A DNA stretch of 64,000 bases from UBA7803 sp041690675 (GTDB lineage Bacteria; Pseudomonadota; Gammaproteobacteria; Pseudomonadales; Azotimanducaceae): positions 1-64,000 of the forward strand of contig JAWLGU010000014.1 in the NCBI GenBank assembly GCA_041690675.1. The letters run 5' to 3'. Below the pieces are notes generated by a model. That model worked only from the letters and a program-made list of their open reading frames with translations. It had not been told where the DNA came from and did no database searches. Every line of letters begins with the position of its first letter. Within the stretch, counting starts at the first letter, position 1. The position numbers and the translations under genes are program-made. Below, piece after piece: positions 1 to 10,213 of the stretch.

Positions 1-40
1 GCAAAACCCTTAAGGGATTTAACTGGGAGATCAGTAGGTA

Positions 41-331
41 ATGAAAATTCGACCTCTACACGATCGCGTCGTCGTGCGCCGGTTGGAAGAAGAGACAAAG
101 ACCGCCGGTGGCATCGTGCTGCCCGATTCCGCGGCCGAAAAGCCCTCCCAAGGGGAAATCCTGGCTGTCGGCCCGGGCAAGACCCTGGAAAACGGCGACG
201 TCCGCGCGCTGGACGTCAAAGTGGGGGACAAAGTGCTCTTCGGGCAGTACGCAGGCAGCACCGTGAAGGTGGACGGCGACGAGCTGCTGGTGCTGAGCGA
301 GAGCGAAATCTTCGGTGTGCTCGAAGGCTAA
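41..331 (+). CDS. groES: GroES co-chaperonin (10 kDa)
   Basis: This 96-residue protein is the heptameric lid that caps GroEL and closes the folding chamber in the cytoplasm. The opening MKIRPLHDRVVVRR, the mobile-loop region with the TAGGIVLPDSAAEKP stretch and the length are classic for the family. It lies 30 bp upstream of groEL and is surely co-transcribed with it. Only 40 bp of upstream DNA is in the window; no CIRCE-type inverted repeat is visible there, so heat-shock control cannot be judged. Start chosen at the ATG that gives the family N-terminus. Confidence 0.98.
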   Translation: MKIRPLHDRVVVRRLEEETKTAGGIVLPDSAAEKPSQGEILAVGPGKTLENGDVRALDVKVGDKVLFGQYAGSTVKVDGDELLVLSESEIFGVLEG

Positions 332-361
332 CTGAGCAAGACGAGAAAGAGGAATATCTAG

Positions 362-1996
<1,635 letters not shown>

Positions 1997-2058
1997 GCCG
2001 CTCCGCGCCGGCAGCGGCTTGCCAGATTGGCGGACCTGCCGGTGCACCGCTTCGAACG

Positions 2059-2084
2059 AACCCCGCCCTCGTGGCGGGGTTTTT
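2059..2084 (+). terminator. Rho-independent terminator of groESL
   Basis: A perfect 7-bp stem (CCCCGCC / GGCGGGG) with a 5-base loop is followed by five T residues and preceded by A residues, about 65 bp after the groEL stop codon. Confidence 0.92.
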
Positions 2085-2144
2085 CGTTGGGGCGCCGAGC
2101 GAAATCGGGGAAGGCGATCTAGTGATTTGTCAAGAAGCATTCGC

Positions 2145-2150
2145 TATAGT
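2145..2150 (+). promoter_or_regulatory. Possible -10 box (TATAGT) for the PuuD-like gene
   Basis: TATAGT lies 39 bp before the preferred ATG of the PuuD-like gene, just after the groESL terminator. A TTGTCA is present upstream but only 12 bp away, so a normal -35 at 17 bp spacing is not evident. Confidence 0.3.
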
Positions 2151-2188
2151 CGGCGCGCAACGAAAAAACTCAGGTGGGGAGAGTTCGC

Positions 2189-2842
2189 ATGGATACCATG
2201 ATCGTCGTCGACTACCTGTCCCGGTGGGGCCACTTCCTGTTCGGCATCACCTGGATCGGCTTGCTGTATTACTTCAACTTCGTGCAGGGCGAGTACTTCA
2301 AGGAAGCGGAGGCGTCGTCACGCACCGATGCGTTCACCAAGCTCGTACCCCGGGCGCTGTGGTGGTTTCGCTGGGGCGCCATGTTCACGTTTCTCACCGG
2401 CGTCATCATGCTGGGCATCCGCGGAGCGGGAGTGACGGTGGACATCACCGTGGGCGCCGTCCTCGGCACGCTGATGTTCCTGAACGTCTGGCTCATCATC
2501 TGGCCGAACCAGAAGATCGTCATCGCCTCCAACGAGCAGCTGAAGGCAGGTGGCGAAGCGCTGCCGGAGGCCGCAGCCGCGGCACCCAAGGCGGCGCTGG
2601 CGTCGCGGACGAACACGCTGTTGTCCGTGCCCATGCTGTTCTTCATGGGCTCGAGCGCCCACTTCTCCCACGGGGGCCTGGACGGCAACACCACGGCGCT
2701 GGTGGTGGCCCTGGTCGTCATCCTCGCCCTGGAGCTGAACGCCATCGTCGGCAAGCAGGGGCCCATGACCACGGTGCGCGGCGTCATCACCAGCGGGCTG
2801 GTGCTCACCGCGGTGCTGTGGGCGGTGCTCGGGCTGCTGTAA
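2189..2842 (+). CDS. PuuD-type urate hydroxylase membrane domain protein (stand-alone)
   Basis: This 217-residue integral membrane protein matches the N-terminal membrane part of PuuD-type urate hydroxylases (WGHFLFGITWIGLLYYFNF, then FRWGAMFTFLTG and VPMLFFMGSSAHF). Complete PuuD proteins carry a C-terminal cytochrome c domain; here it is absent, with no CXXCH motif, so activity on urate is not assured. Several hydrophobic segments and conserved His residues (heme-ligand candidates) are visible. I chose the ATG at 2189 because GGGGAGAG lies at proper spacing; an in-frame GTG at 2174 overlaps that ribosome binding site. No purine catabolism genes are next to it. Confidence 0.75.
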   Translation: MDTMIVVDYLSRWGHFLFGITWIGLLYYFNFVQGEYFKEAEASSRTDAFTKLVPRALWWFRWGAMFTFLTGVIMLGIRGAGVTVDITVGAVLGTLMFLNVWLIIWPNQKIVIASNEQLKAGGEALPEAAAAAPKAALASRTNTLLSVPMLFFMGSSAHFSHGGLDGNTTALVVALVVILALELNAIVGKQGPMTTVRGVITSGLVLTAVLWAVLGLL

Positions 2843-2865
2843 CCTTTTCCGGCGGTCGTTGTCAG

Positions 2866-2893
2866 AAAAGAGCCTGCAGATGCGGGCTCTTTT
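2866..2893 (+). terminator. Rho-independent terminator after the PuuD-like gene
   Basis: A 9-bp perfect stem (AAAAGAGCC / GGCTCTTTT) with a 10-base loop follows the stop codon by 24 bp. The A/T ends of the stem supply the U-tract and could make it work in both directions. Confidence 0.85.
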
Positions 2894-2901
2894 CGCACGT
2901 C

Positions 2902-2907
2902 TATAAT
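2902..2907 (+). promoter_or_regulatory. Possible -10 box (TATAAT)
   Basis: A perfect TATAAT lies directly after the terminator and 35 bp before the next ATG. The region about 17 bp upstream has no good -35 hexamer, partly because the terminator occupies it. Confidence 0.35.
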
Positions 2908-2941
2908 CGACCCCCGCTGGCAGCAATCGCGAGGAATATTC

Positions 2942-3697
2942 ATGGCCGACCGCCCCGGAAACGGTTCCATCTCCACCCGCCCCGACGACGTGGCAGGGCG
3001 CCGGCGGGCCGCCACCACGACGACCCGCCGCCGCAGCGCGGACGGCCGGGCCCCGGGCCGTGGGCTGGGCAACAGCCTCATCCTCGCCGTGCTGGTGGCC
3101 GGGCTCGTGGTGGCGGGCTGGTTCATCGCCGAGCAGCACCAGCGCCTGCAGGCGGGCAACCAGGCTCTCGAGCAGGCCAGCGCCCGAATCGCCGTGCTGG
3201 AGGACCGGCTTCGTGTGACGGACGAGGCACTCACCGAGACCGGTGAGGCCACCAGCGAGCAGATCAACTTCTGGGAGTCGGAGATCCGCAAGCTCTGGGC
3301 CGTCTCCAACGACCGGAACAGGAAGTGGATCGAGGACAACCAGCAGTCGATCAAGTCGACCCAACAGTCCATCGCCCGCCTGCAGAGCACCGCCCAGGAC
3401 ATCCAGGGCACCCTGGGCCGCCACGAGAGCGCCTTCGAGCGACAGCAGCAGGTGGTGGACGAGCTCACCAATGTGCAGATGCAGCTCGAGCAGGTGGTGC
3501 GCAGCCAGCGTGATCTGGTGGACCGGGTGAACACCGCCCAGCAGAGTGTGGCCCGGCTGCAGTCCGGGCTGGCGAGCCGGGTGGAGGAGAACTCCGAGGC
3601 CGTGGCCGCCATCGACGCCTACCGGCTGCAGCTCAATTCGCGGCTGGCGGACATCGAGCGCCAGCTCGCCAACCTCTCCGCGTCGGCGAGTCTCTGA
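2942..3697 (+). CDS. Hypothetical single-pass membrane protein with long coiled coil
   Basis: I do not recognise a family. The 251-residue protein has a basic Arg/Thr-rich cytoplasmic tail (residues 1-42), one transmembrane segment (about 43-62, NSLILAVLVAGLVVAGWFI), and then a long periplasmic alpha-helical region rich in Gln, Glu and Leu with heptad character up to the end. This plan resembles envelope scaffold or tether proteins, but no specific role can be assigned. It stands alone between the upstream terminator and the HD-GYP gene. A short hairpin (GGGGCA-GTG-TGCCCC, 3702-3716) without a T-tract follows its stop. Confidence 0.7.
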   Translation: MADRPGNGSISTRPDDVAGRRRAATTTTRRRSADGRAPGRGLGNSLILAVLVAGLVVAGWFIAEQHQRLQAGNQALEQASARIAVLEDRLRVTDEALTETGEATSEQINFWESEIRKLWAVSNDRNRKWIEDNQQSIKSTQQSIARLQSTAQDIQGTLGRHESAFERQQQVVDELTNVQMQLEQVVRSQRDLVDRVNTAQQSVARLQSGLASRVEENSEAVAAIDAYRLQLNSRLADIERQLANLSASASL

Positions 3698-3840
3698 TCC
3701 CGGGGCAGTGTGCCCCACAGGTAAGCCTTGGCCGAGCCTCCGCGAAGCCTCGGCGCACGCAGGGTGTGACGTGGGTCCGGTAACGATCGTGCGGCGACCG
3801 CCATACTGTCGGGGTCAGCTACGCGCGGTGCACGATCCCG

Positions 3841-5742
3841 GTGAAGTCGCTTCAGACAAACCCCTCTCCAGGTCTGGCGTTGCCCGTCGCCGACGGCGAG
3901 ACCGCGGCCGCCCTGCGCGACTGCGCTCACGCTTACGGCTGGTCGATCCTGGAGCCGTCGGCGGATGATTCCGTGGACGAGGGCGTGGCGCTGTGCGTGG
4001 TGCCGGACGGGCAGCCGGCGGACGCCCTGCGGCGACGCTTTCCCCACGCGCTGATCGTCACCACCCGAGACCGTGACGGTGCCGACCTGGTGCTGCCGCC
4101 GGCCGCCAGCCGCGAGGTGCTGGGGCCGCTGGTGGCGCACGCCGGCGAGCAGTGGCGGCGCAACAGGAAGATTCTCGCCCTGCACCGCGAAGTGGCCGCA
4201 CGCCGCGACCGCATGCGGCAGCTTTCGGACATCGCGCTGTCGCTTTCCATGCGCATGGAGTTTCCGGACCTGCTGGAGACCATCCTGCGGGAGGCCCGGC
4301 GGCTCGCCGGCTGCGAAGCCGGCTCCCTGTACCTGGTGGACGAAGACGGCGAGCAGCCGGAGCTGGTGTTCAAGCTGGCCCAGAACGACCGGGTGAAGGT
4401 GCCCTTCGTGGAAGCGCGGCTGCCCATCACCCCCACCTCCCTGGCGGGCTACGTGGCGCTCTCGGGAGAGACCCTGGACATCGCCGACGTCTACGAGATC
4501 CCTCCGGGCCGGCCCTACACCTTCAACCGCTCCTTCGACCAGGAGATGGGATACCGCACCCGCTCCATGCTGGTGATCCCCATGCGCGATCACCGCGAGA
4601 AGATCGTCGGCGTGCTGCAGTTCATCAACCGCCTGGACCCCGTCGAGGACGAGCCCGTGCCCTTCGGCGAGGAGATTGGCGAGCTGCTGCGGGCGGTGGC
4701 GAGCCAGGCCGCGGTTTCCCTGCAGAAGAACGCTCTGATTCGCGACGTCCACCAGCTGTTCGAGGGCTTCGTTCAGGCATCGGTCAAGACCATCGAAAAG
4801 CGTGATCCGTCCACCAGCGGTCATTCGTTCCGGGTGGCGGAAACCACGGTGGCGCTGCTCCAGGCGCTGCCGGCGTCGGGGCTGTCGCGGTTCCGGTCCC
4901 TGGCGTTCTCGCCGGAGCACGTCCGGGAGGTGCGCTACGCGGCGCTGCTGCACGACTTCGGTAAGATCGGCGTGCGGGAGAGCGTCCTGCTCAAGGCGAA
5001 CAAGCTCACGGACGAGCGCCTGGAGCTGATCCGCTATCGCATCGAGCTGCAGAAGGAGCGCTTGCGCCGCCGCACGGTCGAGCGGGAGCTGGCCATGCTG
5101 CACCACGCCCGTGAGGATCTTCAGGTGGCCCGCCGGCGCCTGCACCGCGAGCTCGACAACGAGCTCGGCCTGTTGGACCAGTATTTTCAGCTCGTCACCG
5201 TAGCCAATCGGCCGAGCCCCCTCGACGAAGGCGACTTCGCCCATCTGCGCACGGTGCGGGAATACGCGTTTCTCGAGCTCGACGGCACCCGGGACGGCCT
5301 GATCAGCGACGCCGACCTGGCCGCGCTGTCGGTGCGGCGGGGCAGCCTCACCCCTGAGGAGCGCCGGGAGATCGAGTCCCACGTCACCCACACCCGGGAG
5401 TTCCTGGCGGTGCTTCCGTGGCCGCCGGAGCTGGCCCGGGTGCCGGAGATTGCCGGCGCCCATCACGAAAAGCTCGATGGCAGCGGTTACCCCGATGGCC
5501 TCGCCGGGGAGCAGATTCCGCTGGCCAGCCGGGTCATGACCATTTGCGACATCTATGACGCCCTCACCGCGATGGACCGGCCGTACAAGTCCGCCATGAG
5601 CGTGGAAACGGCCCTGGAGGTCCTTTCGGACGAGGCGCGCAAGGGGCTGGTGGACGGCGACATCCTGCGGGTGTTCATCGACGCGCGCATCTACACGCAG
5701 ACCGAGACCGGGCGCTTCCGAGGAATCCGCCAGGCGGGGTGA
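3841..5742 (+). CDS. GAF and HD-GYP domain protein (probable c-di-GMP phosphodiesterase)
   Basis: The 633-residue protein has an N-terminal region of about 110 residues without a clear domain, a GAF sensor domain (about 140-290) and a C-terminal HD-GYP phosphodiesterase. HD-GYP hallmarks are present: GHSFRVAE, the HD pair in LLHDFGKIGVRE (about residue 371) and HHEKLDGSGYPDG (about 541), with the following DIYDALTA motif. About 140 residues, rich in charged coiled-coil sequence, separate the HD and GYP parts, much more than in simple HD-GYP proteins. No TM segment is seen, so it is cytoplasmic. The GTG start has no clear ribosome binding site; an internal start such as TTG 3880 is possible. 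It meets gspB tail to tail. Confidence 0.85.
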   Translation: MKSLQTNPSPGLALPVADGETAAALRDCAHAYGWSILEPSADDSVDEGVALCVVPDGQPADALRRRFPHALIVTTRDRDGADLVLPPAASREVLGPLVAHAGEQWRRNRKILALHREVAARRDRMRQLSDIALSLSMRMEFPDLLETILREARRLAGCEAGSLYLVDEDGEQPELVFKLAQNDRVKVPFVEARLPITPTSLAGYVALSGETLDIADVYEIPPGRPYTFNRSFDQEMGYRTRSMLVIPMRDHREKIVGVLQFINRLDPVEDEPVPFGEEIGELLRAVASQAAVSLQKNALIRDVHQLFEGFVQASVKTIEKRDPSTSGHSFRVAETTVALLQALPASGLSRFRSLAFSPEHVREVRYAALLHDFGKIGVRESVLLKANKLTDERLELIRYRIELQKERLRRRTVERELAMLHHAREDLQVARRRLHRELDNELGLLDQYFQLVTVANRPSPLDEGDFAHLRTVREYAFLELDGTRDGLISDADLAALSVRRGSLTPEERREIESHVTHTREFLAVLPWPPELARVPEIAGAHHEKLDGSGYPDGLAGEQIPLASRVMTICDIYDALTAMDRPYKSAMSVETALEVLSDEARKGLVDGDILRVFIDARIYTQTETGRFRGIRQAG

Positions 5743-5748
5743 GCCCGG

Positions 5749-6339
5749 CTACAGCGCTTCCCACTCCAGCGCCAGCGGCACTTCCACCAGGTAGTCCTCG
5801 AACGTCAGCACGACGCCCGACTCGGTGATCTCCTCGATCAGCAGCCCGCGCACCCGGTCGCCCTCCTGAAGACGGTTACCGTTGGCGACAATGGCCCGCA
5901 GCTCCGGATCCTCGGAGTAGATGTGGGTGGAAAAGGCGATGCCGGGAAAGCGGCGGCGCGCGGGCTCGGGCAGCGCTCCGAGACTGACGCGCCGGAGCGG
6001 GCGCGCCGGACTGGGCGGGGCCGCCGGCGCGGCCGCAGCGTACGGCGAGGCTGCCGGGGCGCTCCGCGCGCCGGACTGGGCGGGGCCCGGCACGGCAGCG
6101 GTTGGCGCTTCCGGGGCGGCGGCGGGCGGCTCCGGCGCAGGCGCCGCCGTGGGGGCCGGCGCGGGCGCGGGAATCAGCACCCAGGCCAGCACCGCCACGT
6201 TCACGCTCATGGCGGCGGCGAACAGTCCCATCCACAGCCGGTGCCGGCGAGTCTGGGCCGCGGCGCGGGCCAGGGACACCGCGGCATCCGGGTCCGCGTC
6301 GGCTTCCTGCTTCTTCAGCGCTTCGAGAACGAACGACAT
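5749..6339 (-). CDS. gspB: GspB-type general secretion pathway protein B
   Basis: This 196-residue inner-membrane protein starts with MSFVLEALKKQE, the characteristic GspB/ExeB opening. It has a TM segment (about 35-58), a Pro/Ala-rich periplasmic linker (59-125), and a C-terminal domain (about 130-196) with the FSTHIYSEDPELRAIVANG motif. In Aeromonas, ExeB works with ExeA to place the type II secretin through the peptidoglycan. Its start lies 2 bp after the gspA stop, so the two are co-translated. The rest of a type II secretion operon is not in this window. Start fixed by the conserved N-terminus. Confidence 0.92.
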   Translation of the reverse strand: MSFVLEALKKQEADADPDAAVSLARAAAQTRRHRLWMGLFAAAMSVNVAVLAWVLIPAPAPAPTAAPAPEPPAAAPEAPTAAVPGPAQSGARSAPAASPYAAAAPAAPPSPARPLRRVSLGALPEPARRRFPGIAFSTHIYSEDPELRAIVANGNRLQEGDRVRGLLIEEITESGVVLTFEDYLVEVPLALEWEAL

Positions 6340-6341
6340 GG

Positions 6342-8057
6342 CTAACCGTCCAGCCTGGGCGTGTCGGCGTCCAGGCGCTCGCCGAGCTTGATCCAGGTGG
6401 CCGGGCCCACCAGTCCGTCGGGCAGCAGCGACTCCTGGCGCTGGAAGGCCAGCACCGCATCCTGCAGGGACGCATCGAACAGGGTGGGGTCTGCGGCGTC
6501 GAAGGACCCGGCGCCGAGATGCTCGAGCTGGCTGCGCAGCCAGCGCACCGAGGGATGGCGGTCCCCCCGCTTGAGCGTGCCCTGATAGTTCGGCGGCATC
6601 TGCCAGAGCACCACGTAGCTGCCGAACCACGCGTCTCGAAGATCCGCCGGGGCAATCCGGTAACGCTCGCCGCCCAGGTGCAGCTCGATGGCTTCGTCGC
6701 TCATTCGGGTCACTGCACCGTAGAACGGTGCGGAGCCCTGCCCCCACAGCTCGAGCACCACCGGCAGATTGAGATTGCGGATGTCGCTCCAGCTTCCGGT
6801 GCGGGAAAGGCACTGCAGCCCGGCGCTGGGCGCGAAGTTGCAGGGGATGGTGTCGCTCTCCCAGGCGCTGATGTCTGCGCCCCAGCGCTCGAACACCGCC
6901 TGATACGCGAGCCGCTGAGACTGGAAGGGCGCCATGTCGGGCTGGCTGAGGCTCACCGCGGCGGCGGCGGGCTGCGCCGACTCAGCCGGACGCACGGGTG
7001 GTGCCGGGCGTTGCGGCGCGGCGTCCTGGGGGACCGGCCCGACGGCTGCCGTCGCGGGTGCGGCCGCTGGCGCGGGAGCGGAGGGCTGCGGTGACGCGCG
7101 GGCCGGCGCGGGCGGGTCCAGGGCCGGCGCCGGTGCCGAACCCGGCAGGACGCCGGGCACGAGGAAGTACGCGGAGGCGGCGCCGGCGGCGCTGGCGGCG
7201 ACCAGCCCCGTGGCGATCCAGCGGCGCAGCTTCGGCCGCTGCCCCAGCACCTCGGCGGCCGCCCGGGAGACCAGACGCGCCGAGACCCGGTTCCGGCCTT
7301 GCACGTAGGCGCCGAGCAGGGCGCGATCCGCCACCAGGTTGATGACCCGGGGCACGCCTTTTGAGATGCGGTACAGGCGGCGCAGCGCACCGCGGCTGAA
7401 GATGTGGCCGCTGCCGCCGGCGCGGGTGAGCCGGTGCACCACGTACGCGTAGGTATCCTCCCGATTCAACGTGCCGAGGTGGTAGCGCGCCGTGATGCGC
7501 TGGGCGAGCTGGCGCAGCTCGCTGCGGGCGAGCATCTCCAGCAGCTCCGGCTGACCCAGCAGGATGATGCGCAGCAGCTTGCGCTTGTCCGTCTCCAGAT
7601 TGGTGAGCAGGCGGATCTGCTCGAGCACCGCCGGCGACAGATTCTGCGCCTCGTCGATGATCATCACCGTGCCCCGGCCGTTCTGGTGGCTGGCCAGCAA
7701 GTGACGGTTCAAGGCGTCGATGTACTGCTTGACGGAGTGGTTCACCGACCGGTTCTGGCCCGGCGGGTAGTCCACGCCGAGCTCGTCGCACAGGGTCTCG
7801 AGCAGCTCGCGCACCGTGAGCCGGGGATTCAGAACGAAGGCAACGTCCAGGTCCTCGGGCGTCTGCTTGACGAGATTGCGCAGCAGGGTGGTCTTGCCCG
7901 TGCCGACCTCGCCGGTGATGAGCACGAAGCCGCCGTGAGAGAAGCCGTACAGCAGGTGAGCCAGGGCTTCCCTGTGGCCCTCGCTGAGGTACAGAAACGC
8001 CGGATCCGGGGCGATAGAGAACGGCGTCTGGTTGAGATTGAAGTGACTTTCGTACAT
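6342..8057 (-). CDS. gspA: GspA/ExeA-type AAA ATPase with peptidoglycan-binding domain
   Basis: This 571-residue protein is the ATPase partner of GspB. It has the N-terminal MYESHFNLNQTPFSI motif, Walker A GEVGTGKT (49-56), Walker B MIIDEAQ (131-137), a TM segment around 275-300, a Pro/Ala linker, a C39-peptidase-like region and a C-terminal peptidoglycan-binding fold (LPDGLVGPATWIKLGE). By analogy with ExeAB it uses ATP in the cytoplasm to help secretin assembly across the cell wall. Longer in-frame starts exist upstream, but the conserved N-terminus fixes ATG 8057. That ATG shares its A with the stop codon of the upstream acyltransferase (TGATG). Confidence 0.93.
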   Translation of the reverse strand: MYESHFNLNQTPFSIAPDPAFLYLSEGHREALAHLLYGFSHGGFVLITGEVGTGKTTLLRNLVKQTPEDLDVAFVLNPRLTVRELLETLCDELGVDYPPGQNRSVNHSVKQYIDALNRHLLASHQNGRGTVMIIDEAQNLSPAVLEQIRLLTNLETDKRKLLRIILLGQPELLEMLARSELRQLAQRITARYHLGTLNREDTYAYVVHRLTRAGGSGHIFSRGALRRLYRISKGVPRVINLVADRALLGAYVQGRNRVSARLVSRAAAEVLGQRPKLRRWIATGLVAASAAGAASAYFLVPGVLPGSAPAPALDPPAPARASPQPSAPAPAAAPATAAVGPVPQDAAPQRPAPPVRPAESAQPAAAAVSLSQPDMAPFQSQRLAYQAVFERWGADISAWESDTIPCNFAPSAGLQCLSRTGSWSDIRNLNLPVVLELWGQGSAPFYGAVTRMSDEAIELHLGGERYRIAPADLRDAWFGSYVVLWQMPPNYQGTLKRGDRHPSVRWLRSQLEHLGAGSFDAADPTLFDASLQDAVLAFQRQESLLPDGLVGPATWIKLGERLDADTPRLDG

Positions 8058-8950
8058 CAGTTCGCTGCCGCGACCTCCCGGCCGGTGGCGCTGGCGAGGC
8101 GCCGGTCCTTGTCGTGCCAGAGCGCGTCGATCCACGGCCGCAGCCGGGCGCGAACGGCGTCGCTGTCGGCGGCCTCCCGCAGTTCCCCGGGTAGCTCGAG
8201 GCATTGAACCAGCACCTGCACCCGCCGGCAACGCCCCTGCACGAGCGCCCAGAACGTGGGGACGCCGTCCGGATACACCACCGTGACGTCCAGCACCCGA
8301 TGGAGCCGGTCCTTCAGGCTCGCGATGACGTAGGACACGCCACCCAGCTTGGGGTTCAGCAGGTGCTCGTACATGGCGTCCTGGGCGGCGTGCTTCTCCG
8401 CCGTGAAGCGCGTGCCCTCGAGAAAGCTGAGCACCGAGGTGGGGTGGTGGCGGAAGCTCTGGCAGGACTCGAGCGTGGTGCGGCGGTCGAGCTCACGAAC
8501 CTGCGGGTTTCGGGCCACCTCCTCCGGCGAAGCGCGCCGCACGTAGGGAAAACCCAGCAGCCACATGGCCGGCCCCAGCAGGGGTATCCACGCGAGCTGA
8601 CGCTTGGTGAAGAACTTGAGGGGCGGAACGCGGCCCCACAGACAGTTCTGCAGCACCAGAATGTCCGCCCAGCTCTGATGATTGCTGATCACCAGGTACC
8701 AGCGGTCGCGCTGCAGAACGGCCTCGCCCTGCCACTCCACGTCCATGCGGGTCAGGTCGAGGGCCCGGAACAGCAGCCGGTTGATGCCCACCCACAGGTC
8801 GATGATGCGATCCATCCAGTGCCCGACGTGCTGCCGTGCCCGGCCCGGGAGGAGCGGCCGCAGCAGACCGAGAAGGTAGAGCGGCACGCAGCAGGCGAGC
8901 GTGTTCAAGCCGAGAATGAGCAGCGAGAGGACGCCGCGAACGATGTGCAT
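8057..8950 (-). CDS. LPLAT/PlsC-family acyltransferase (YihG-like)
   Basis: This 297-residue membrane-associated acyltransferase carries the HX4D catalytic motif (NHQSWADI, H91/D96), the substrate motif FLEGTRFT (about 178-184) and an N-terminal hydrophobic segment (about 5-30). The overall pattern is that of the YihG-like branch of 1-acyl-glycerol-3-phosphate acyltransferases, which move acyl chains from acyl-CoA or acyl-ACP onto lysophospholipids at the inner membrane. It is the first gene of the acyltransferase-gspA-gspB unit and overlaps gspA by one base. I prefer ATG 8950; a TTG at 8968 would add six residues. Confidence 0.88.
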   Translation of the reverse strand: MHIVRGVLSLLILGLNTLACCVPLYLLGLLRPLLPGRARQHVGHWMDRIIDLWVGINRLLFRALDLTRMDVEWQGEAVLQRDRWYLVISNHQSWADILVLQNCLWGRVPPLKFFTKRQLAWIPLLGPAMWLLGFPYVRRASPEEVARNPQVRELDRRTTLESCQSFRHHPTSVLSFLEGTRFTAEKHAAQDAMYEHLLNPKLGGVSYVIASLKDRLHRVLDVTVVYPDGVPTFWALVQGRCRRVQVLVQCLELPGELREAADSDAVRARLRPWIDALWHDKDRRLASATGREVAAAN

Positions 8951-8989
8951 TGATCGACCCTGTCCCAACCGAGGAGCCCATCACCTAAG

Positions 8990-10213
8990 ATGGCGCGGAT
9001 GCATTCTACCGTTTCCCGGTACCTGCGGCGGGCGTTGTGGGCAGTGCTCTTGCTGGCGCTGGTCATGGCGGCGGGCTGTGAATCCCTCGGCTACTACTCG
9101 CACCTGGCCCTGGGTCAGCTCGGTGTGCTCCGCGCCCGCGAGCCCGTGCCCGAGGTGATGGCGGAGCTGGCGGCGCAGCGTGGGCCCGACTCGCGGCCGT
9201 CGCTGCTCTACCGGCGGCTCGACTACAGCCAGCGGGTGCTGGGGTTCGCCGAGCAGGCGCTGGGGCTCCCGGTGAATGACCGCTATCGCACGTACGTGGA
9301 TCTACAGCGGCCCGCCGTGGTGTGGAACTCGTTCGCGGCGCCGATGCTGTCCCTGGAGCCGTTCCGCTGGTGCTATCCCTTCGTCGGCTGCGCACCCTAT
9401 CGCGGCTATTTCGACCAGGAGCGGGCGCTGCGGGAAGCCGCCGAGCTGCGGGAGGAGGGCTACGAGACCTTCGTCGGCGCCGTGCCCGCCTACTCCACCC
9501 TCGGCTGGTTCGCCGATCCGCTGCTCAGCTCGTTCATCAGCTGGCCGGAACCGGACCTGGCGGAGCTGCTGTTTCACGAGCTGGCGCACGGTGCCGTGTG
9601 GGTCACGGGCGACGTGGACTTCAACGAGTCGTTCGCCACTTTCGTCGGGCGCCAGGGGCTGGCGTCATGGCTCGAAGCCCGGGACCAGCGCGAGGTGCTC
9701 CACCGGCAGCTCGAGCTCTGGCGCATACGCCGGCGCGTGCTCACCCTGCTGGACGATACTCGAGCAGTGCTGGAGAGCATCTACCGCAGTGACCGTCCGG
9801 ACTGGGAGAAACGCGTGCGCAAGCGATTGACCTTTCGGGCGGCCCAGGCCTGCTACGCCCGGGAGCGTGACGAGCTCGCGTACGGCCGCTTCGACTTCCT
9901 GATGGCGGGTCTGAACAACGCCCGCCTGGTTTCCATCGCCACCTACGAGCATCTGGTGCCGGCCTTTGAGCGCGTGTTCGCCGCCGCGGGCGGAGACTGG
10001 CCCGCGTTCTTCGCTCGCGTCGAGGCGCTGGCGCAGCTTCCCGCCGACGACCGTGCTCGGCGTCTCGCGGCGTCAGCCGAGCAGCAGGTAGCCGAGGGTG
10101 GCGATGACGGCGACGCCGATGAGATTGAGTGCGAAGCCCTCTTTCGCCATCTCCTCGACGGTGAACCGGCCGGTGGAATAGACGATGACGTTGGGGGCCG
10201 TGGCCACCGGTAG
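8990..10213 (+). CDS. Lipoprotein zinc aminopeptidase-like protein (COG4324 type)
   Basis: This 407-residue protein has a lipoprotein signal peptide (lipobox VMAAGC near residue 29) and a zinc-metallopeptidase motif HELAH (196-200), followed by FNESFATFVG, matching predicted aminopeptidases of the COG4324 group. The mature protein should be a membrane-anchored periplasmic peptidase. The last 45 or so residues (from about 362) are read from the strand opposite the 3' end of the neighbouring anion transporter and are acidic and low-complexity, so they look like an extension past the usual family end. It is divergent from the acyltransferase with a 39-bp gap. ATG 8990 or 8999 could start it. Confidence 0.82.
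   Translation: MARMHSTVSRYLRRALWAVLLLALVMAAGCESLGYYSHLALGQLGVLRAREPVPEVMAELAAQRGPDSRPSLLYRRLDYSQRVLGFAEQALGLPVNDRYRTYVDLQRPAVVWNSFAAPMLSLEPFRWCYPFVGCAPYRGYFDQERALREAAELREEGYETFVGAVPAYSTLGWFADPLLSSFISWPEPDLAELLFHELAHGAVWVTGDVDFNESFATFVGRQGLASWLEARDQREVLHRQLELWRIRRRVLTLLDDTRAVLESIYRSDRPDWEKRVRKRLTFRAAQACYARERDELAYGRFDFLMAGLNNARLVSIATYEHLVPAFERVFAAAGGDWPAFFARVEALAQLPADDRARRLAASAEQQVAEGGDDGDADEIECEALFRHLLDGEPAGGIDDDVGGRGHR

Noticed and set aside
1..40. CIRCE (HrcA) operator before groES
   Set aside because: No TTAGCACTC-type inverted repeat is visible in the 40 bp available; it could lie outside the window.
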